Source: Microbacterium esteraromaticum (GTDB taxonomy: Bacteria; Actinomycetota; Actinomycetes; Actinomycetales; Microbacteriaceae). From it: DNA of 64,000 bases. The position numbers were made by a program, and so were the translations under genes. This document shows, one piece after another, positions 59,424-64,000 of the stretch. The number at the start of each line of letters is the position of its first letter. The first letter of the stretch is position 1. The stretch covers positions 39,723 through 103,722 of the forward strand of contig NZ_FUKO01000029.1 of assembly GCF_900163815.1 (NCBI RefSeq), in the 5' to 3' direction. The notes under the pieces are model-generated. The model saw only the letters and a program-made list of their open reading frames with translations. It made no database searches and was not told the origin of the DNA.

Positions 59424-60979
59424 GTTCGTCCCGCGTCGTCGTGGTCGGCGGTGGCGTCAGCGGGCTGGCGACTGCCTGTCTGCTCGCGCGCGATGGCCAT
59501 CAGGTGACGCTCCTGGAGAAGAGCCGCGAACTCGGCGGTCGGGCCGGCGCGTGGGAGCAGGACGGGTTCGTGTTCGACACGGGGCCGTCGTGGTACCTCA
59601 TGCCGGAAATCTTCGATCACTTCTACCGCATGATGGGCACGTCGACCGCCGAACGGCTCGACCTCGTCGCGCTCGACCCCGGGTATCGCATCGTCGGCGA
59701 ACCGAGAGCGGATGCTGTCGAAGCGGCTATCGATGTCCCGGCAGGTGCCGATGCCGTCGCCGCCCTTTTCGAAGCGCGAGAGGACGGCGCCGGCGCACGC
59801 CTGCGCCGATATCTGCGCTCATCGACGAAGACGTATCGCGCTGCCGTGCGTTCTTTCCTCTACAACCCGTTCTCCTCGTGGCGCGACTTCGCATCGCTGC
59901 AGGTTGTGACCGCCGTGCCCGCGGTGCTCCCGCTGCTGCTGAGGTCGTTGTGGAGCTACGTCGCTCGCCGTTTCCAGGACACGCGGCTGCGGCAGCTTCT
60001 CGGATATCCGGCCGTATTCCTCGGAACATCGCCGTTCGACGCACCCGCGCTCTACCACCTGATGAGCCACATGGATCTGGTCGATGGAGTGCAGTACCCG
60101 CGCGGGGGATTCCGGAGCTTCGTCGAATCGCTCGTCGAGATCGCGCGAGAGCAGGGCGTCGAACTGCTCACCGAGTGCGACGTCAGCGCTATCACCAGTG
60201 ACGGCGGCACAGTGCGCTCCGTCGAATTCCAGAAGGACGGCCAGGTGCATCGGCTCGACGCCGACATCGTCGTGTCTGCCATCGACGAGCACCACACCGA
60301 GACGGTGCTGCTAGCACCCGCCGATCGTTCATATCGACCCTCACGCTGGGAAAAGCAGGTCAGCAGCCCCAGCGCGGTGCTCATCATGCTCGGCGTCGAA
60401 GGCGAGCTTCCGGAACTTCTCCATCACACGCTGTTCTTCGCAAACGATTGGCATGACAACTTCAGCGCCATCTTCGAGCAGCCCACGCGCATTCCCGCGC
60501 CGCCATCGCTGTATGTCTGCAAGCCGAGCGCGACCGATGACGGGGTCGCGCCGCCAGAACATGAGAACCTCTTCGTGCTGATCCCGCTGCCGGCCGATCC
60601 CACCATCGGTCGCGGGGGAATCGATTCGAGTGGCGATGACGCAGTGGAAGCCATCGCAGACGAGGCGATCGCGCAGATCGCCGAGTGGGCGGGCATCCCC
60701 GAGCTCGCATCCCGCGTGGTGCTTCGCCGCACGGTGGGGCCGGCCGATTTCGTCGAGCAATTCAACACGTTCCGCGGCAGCGCACTGGGACCTGCGCATA
60801 CGCTGCGCCAGAGTGCCTTCTTCCGCGGTGTCACACGATCGCGACGGGTCGACGGACTGTTCTACACCGGCGCGACCTCGGTACCGGGCGTCGGCCTGCC
60901 CATGTGCCTGATCAGCGCCGAACTCGTGCTCAAGCACGTGCGCGGCGACCATTCCGCAGGTCCGCTGGAGGAGCCGTGA
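59420..60979 (+). CDS. crtI: Phytoene desaturase
   Basis: A 519-residue FAD enzyme with the N-terminal VVVGGGVSGLATA (about 7-19) and GGRAGAWEQDG segments and the CrtI C-terminal signature GLFYTGATSVPGVGLPM (about 480-496). It dehydrogenates phytoene stepwise to lycopene. ATG 59420 overlaps the crtB stop; the frame is open far upstream but only as a shadow of crtB. Confidence 0.9.
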   Translation: MSSSRVVVVGGGVSGLATACLLARDGHQVTLLEKSRELGGRAGAWEQDGFVFDTGPSWYLMPEIFDHFYRMMGTSTAERLDLVALDPGYRIVGEPRADAVEAAIDVPAGADAVAALFEAREDGAGARLRRYLRSSTKTYRAAVRSFLYNPFSSWRDFASLQVVTAVPAVLPLLLRSLWSYVARRFQDTRLRQLLGYPAVFLGTSPFDAPALYHLMSHMDLVDGVQYPRGGFRSFVESLVEIAREQGVELLTECDVSAITSDGGTVRSVEFQKDGQVHRLDADIVVSAIDEHHTETVLLAPADRSYRPSRWEKQVSSPSAVLIMLGVEGELPELLHHTLFFANDWHDNFSAIFEQPTRIPAPPSLYVCKPSATDDGVAPPEHENLFVLIPLPADPTIGRGGIDSSGDDAVEAIADEAIAQIAEWAGIPELASRVVLRRTVGPADFVEQFNTFRGSALGPAHTLRQSAFFRGVTRSRRVDGLFYTGATSVPGVGLPMCLISAELVLKHVRGDHSAGPLEEP

Positions 60980-61320
60980 GAGCCGTCTACCTGCTGACAC
61001 TGCTTATCAGCACAGGCTGCCTGGCTCTCCTCGATGCCCGGTTCCGGCTGGTCTTCCGCTCGCGCCCCGTGCGCGCTGGCATCGCGCTCGCGATCGGTCT
61101 CGGATTCTTCATCATCTGGGACCTGGTCGGCATCGAGGCAGGCGTGTTCCGGCATCTCGACTCGCGGTGGGCCACCGGCATCCTGCTCGCACCCGCATTT
61201 CCGATCGAAGAACTGCTGTTCCTGGTATTTCTCACCTACCTCACCCTCATTCTGTTGAGCGGTTCGCATCGTGTGGCCGAGAACTGGCAGCGCGGCAGAG
61301 CTGCGGGGGAGCGACGATGA
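60976..61320 (+). CDS. crtYe: C50 carotenoid cyclase subunit, first of pair (CrtYe-type)
   Basis: A 114-residue membrane protein starting at GTG 60976 within the crtI stop. It has three hydrophobic segments and the conserved APAFPIEELLFLVFLTYLTL segment (about 71-90) whose PxEE motif is typical of CrtYc/Ye lycopene-type cyclases. It works as a heterodimer with the next gene product to close the ionone rings of a C50 carotenoid. Distinguishing CrtYe/Yf (decaprenoxanthin) from CrtYg/Yh (sarcinaxanthin) needs phylogeny. Confidence 0.85.
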   Translation: MRAVYLLTLLISTGCLALLDARFRLVFRSRPVRAGIALAIGLGFFIIWDLVGIEAGVFRHLDSRWATGILLAPAFPIEELLFLVFLTYLTLILLSGSHRVAENWQRGRAAGERR

Positions 61321-61664
61321 CGTACCTGCTGATGTCCACTCCTTTCGTCGGCGTCGGCCTCGTCGTCTTCCTCCTCGGCGCTCTGCATGCGCGTCGACGC
61401 CGAATCACTCGGCGGTACTTTTCCTCCTGGGCGGCGACGACGATTGTTCTGCTGATCCTGACGGCGATATTCGACAACGTGATGATGGCCGCCGGATTCT
61501 TCGACTACGGCACGGAGCAGATCAGCGGGGTTCGGCTGCTGCTGATGCCGGTCGAGGACTTTCTCTACCCGATTGCCGGCGCCCTCCTGCTCGCCGGTGT
61601 GTGGCAGCTGCTCGACCAGGGGCAGAAACGGCCACCGGCAAAGACGACAAGGAGCAGCAGATGA
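61317..61664 (+). CDS. crtYf: C50 carotenoid cyclase subunit, second of pair (CrtYf-type)
   Basis: A 115-residue membrane protein with three hydrophobic segments and the conserved FDNVMMAAGFFDYG and LLLMPVEDFLYPIAGALLL segments (about 51-64 and 74-92) with the PxED motif of CrtYd/Yf. It overlaps its partner by 4 bases, ensuring balanced amounts, and overlaps crtEb. Confidence 0.85.
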   Translation: MTYLLMSTPFVGVGLVVFLLGALHARRRRITRRYFSSWAATTIVLLILTAIFDNVMMAAGFFDYGTEQISGVRLLLMPVEDFLYPIAGALLLAGVWQLLDQGQKRPPAKTTRSSR

Positions 61665-62551
61665 CTGATCGGCAGCCCACGTTCCGCACCCTGCTGCTCG
61701 CTTCACGGCCGCTGAGCTGGATCAACACCGCCTACCCGTTCGCCGCTGTCTATCTGCTGACCACCGGGCGGATCGACGCCGCATTGATCGTCGGCACGAT
61801 CTTCTTCCTGGTGCCGTACAACCTCGCGATGTACGGCGTGAACGATGTCTTCGACTACGAGTCCGACCTCGCGAACCCGCGAAAGGGAGGCGCTGAGGGC
61901 GCGAAGCTGCCGCCACGTCTGCATCGTGCGACGCTCGTCGCGGCGGCTGCGCTGACCATTCCCTTCGTCATCGCTCTGGTCGTGCTCGGTCGGGACCAGC
62001 CGATGTCGTGGCTGATCCTGGCCGTGAGCCTGTTCGCGGTTGTCGCCTACTCAGTGCGCGGACTCCGCTTCAAAGAGATCCCTGTGCTCGATTCGAGCAC
62101 CTCCAGCACGCACTTCGTGACCCCGGGGCTCTACGCCCTCGCGCTGGCCGACACGACGATCACCATGCCGATCATCGTGACGATGATCGCGTTCTTCTGC
62201 TGGGGGATGGCCAGTCATGCCTTCGGCGCCGTGCAGGACATCATCCCGGACCGTGAGGCGGGGATCGGTTCCATCGCCACCGCTCTGGGCGCTGCGTGGA
62301 CGGTGAGGTTCGCGGTGCTGATGTGGGTCGCCGCCGGTGCACTCATGCTCTTCACACCGTGGCCCGCGAACCTCGCCGCACTGGCCGCGCTGCCGTACAT
62401 CGCCATCGTGGCACCCTACCTGGGCGTCGACGACGCGCGTTCCGCCCTGGCGAACCGCGCATGGCGGAAGTTCCTGATCATCAACTACGTCGTGGGATTC
62501 GGTGTGACGATGCTGCTCATTCTCTGCAGCGTGGAAGGCCTTTTCGCATGA
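61661..62551 (+). CDS. crtEb: Lycopene elongase (UbiA-type prenyltransferase)
   Basis: A 296-residue integral membrane prenyltransferase with about eight segments. The first Asp-rich motif is NDVFDYESD (about 62-70), the second is in IPDREAG (about 198-204). It adds two C5 units to lycopene to give flavuxanthin, the C50 precursor. Its presence with the two cyclase genes defines a C50 rather than C40 pathway. Confidence 0.9.
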   Translation: MTDRQPTFRTLLLASRPLSWINTAYPFAAVYLLTTGRIDAALIVGTIFFLVPYNLAMYGVNDVFDYESDLANPRKGGAEGAKLPPRLHRATLVAAAALTIPFVIALVVLGRDQPMSWLILAVSLFAVVAYSVRGLRFKEIPVLDSSTSSTHFVTPGLYALALADTTITMPIIVTMIAFFCWGMASHAFGAVQDIIPDREAGIGSIATALGAAWTVRFAVLMWVAAGALMLFTPWPANLAALAALPYIAIVAPYLGVDDARSALANRAWRKFLIINYVVGFGVTMLLILCSVEGLFA

Positions 62552-62982
62552 GGCTCTGGTCAGTGCACCCGCGCTATTTCGACCGGCAAGCGCTGACAGC
62601 GTGCTGGCGGGAGGCACTGCTCGCCCAGGCCGTAGTCGCAGACGCCGGTCGCGGCTACTCGAAGCATCCGCAACTGCGACGCTTTCAGCTGATGTCGAGC
62701 CCGGAAGCGGCGATCGGCGACTACCTCTCCGCCATCGCCGACGAAGCCGACAGGCGAGGATATCGGTTCACCCGGGCGAAGATTCTCGCCCGGGGCGCCG
62801 AGTCATTGACGGTCAATTCCGCGCAGCTCGCGTATGAGTGGCAGCACCTGCTCGCGAAGCTGCACCAGCGCAGTCCCGACGTCTGGGAGCGCTGGCAGTC
62901 GATCACCGTTCCCGAACCGCATCCGATCTTCGCCGTCGTCGAGGGGCCGATCGCGGACTGGGAGAAGATCTCACCGGTCTGA
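62548..62982 (+). CDS. Pyrimidine-dimer DNA glycosylase (Pyr_excise family)
   Basis: A 144-residue protein opening MRLWSVHPRYFDRQALTACW and containing GYSKHPQLRRF, the hallmark of the T4 endonuclease V-like family that excises UV-induced pyrimidine dimers. It starts within the crtEb stop (ATGA), so it is part of the carotenoid operon. This couples a light-protective pigment with repair of light damage. The N-terminal amine nucleophile cannot be confirmed if Met1 is retained. Confidence 0.8.
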   Translation: MRLWSVHPRYFDRQALTACWREALLAQAVVADAGRGYSKHPQLRRFQLMSSPEAAIGDYLSAIADEADRRGYRFTRAKILARGAESLTVNSAQLAYEWQHLLAKLHQRSPDVWERWQSITVPEPHPIFAVVEGPIADWEKISPV

Positions 62983-63009
62983 ACGGCCCCCGACGCCGTC
63001 GCCGTCCTT

Positions 63010-64000
<991 letters not shown>

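Overview
The window is GC-rich DNA from an actinobacterium, most likely a member of the Microbacteriaceae such as Microbacterium. The evidence is a C50-carotenoid operon with split lycopene cyclase genes (crtYe/crtYf) and crtEb, a class Ib ribonucleotide reductase, surface proteins with LAxTG-type sorting signals, and frequent ATGA/GTGA start-stop coupling. These assignments come from reading sequence and motifs only; no database search was run.

Positions 1 to about 49,998 look like part of an integrative and conjugative element (ICE). Its right end is a 45-bp copy of the 3' half of a tRNA-Pro gene (49954-49998), from the anticodon loop to CCA, followed by that tRNA's terminator. The left end lies outside the window. 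The left arm (1-8.7 kb) carries a DUF2637 membrane protein, a prim-pol primase, an XRE regulator, an orphan DNA methyltransferase and four adjacent genes of an unrecognised modular paralogous family. The right arm carries a sorted surface protein, a MobF/TraA relaxase-helicase (33.4-37.0 kb), a small membrane protein and a putative ADP-ribosyltransferase-like protein. Beyond these lie defence genes: a Hachiman-like hamB/hamA pair, an AbiEi/AbiEii toxin-antitoxin pair, the tyrosine integrase, and a Lamassu/ABC-three-component operon placed between the integrase and the attachment site.

Between the two arms (about 8.9-30 kb) sits an apparently complete phenylacetate catabolic regulon: paaK and paaI; paaJ, F, H, a thioesterase and paaZ; the TetR repressor paaR; then paaABCDE, paaG and another thioesterase. 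A GMC alcohol oxidoreductase, an aldehyde dehydrogenase and a FeaR-like AraC regulator are inserted in the cluster and could feed phenylacetate from a precursor such as 2-phenylethanol or phenylacetaldehyde. One 18-bp imperfect palindrome occurs three times, upstream of paaI, paaJ and paaA, and is the likely PaaR operator. The copy at paaI lies next to a decayed 5' fragment of a second thiolase gene, which records a past duplication or rearrangement.

From about 50 kb onward the DNA looks like host chromosome. It holds a secreted, anchored M28 peptidase; an XRE-cupin regulator divergent from a methyltransferase/FAD-disulfide oxidoreductase fusion; a TspO-like membrane protein; a MarR regulator (CrtR-like) divergent from idi-crtE-crtB-crtI-crtYe-crtYf-crtEb; a pyrimidine-dimer glycosylase translationally coupled to that operon; and the 3' part of nrdF running off the right edge. 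The crt genes lead from IPP/DMAPP through GGPP, phytoene and lycopene to a cyclic C50 carotenoid of the decaprenoxanthin or sarcinaxanthin type.
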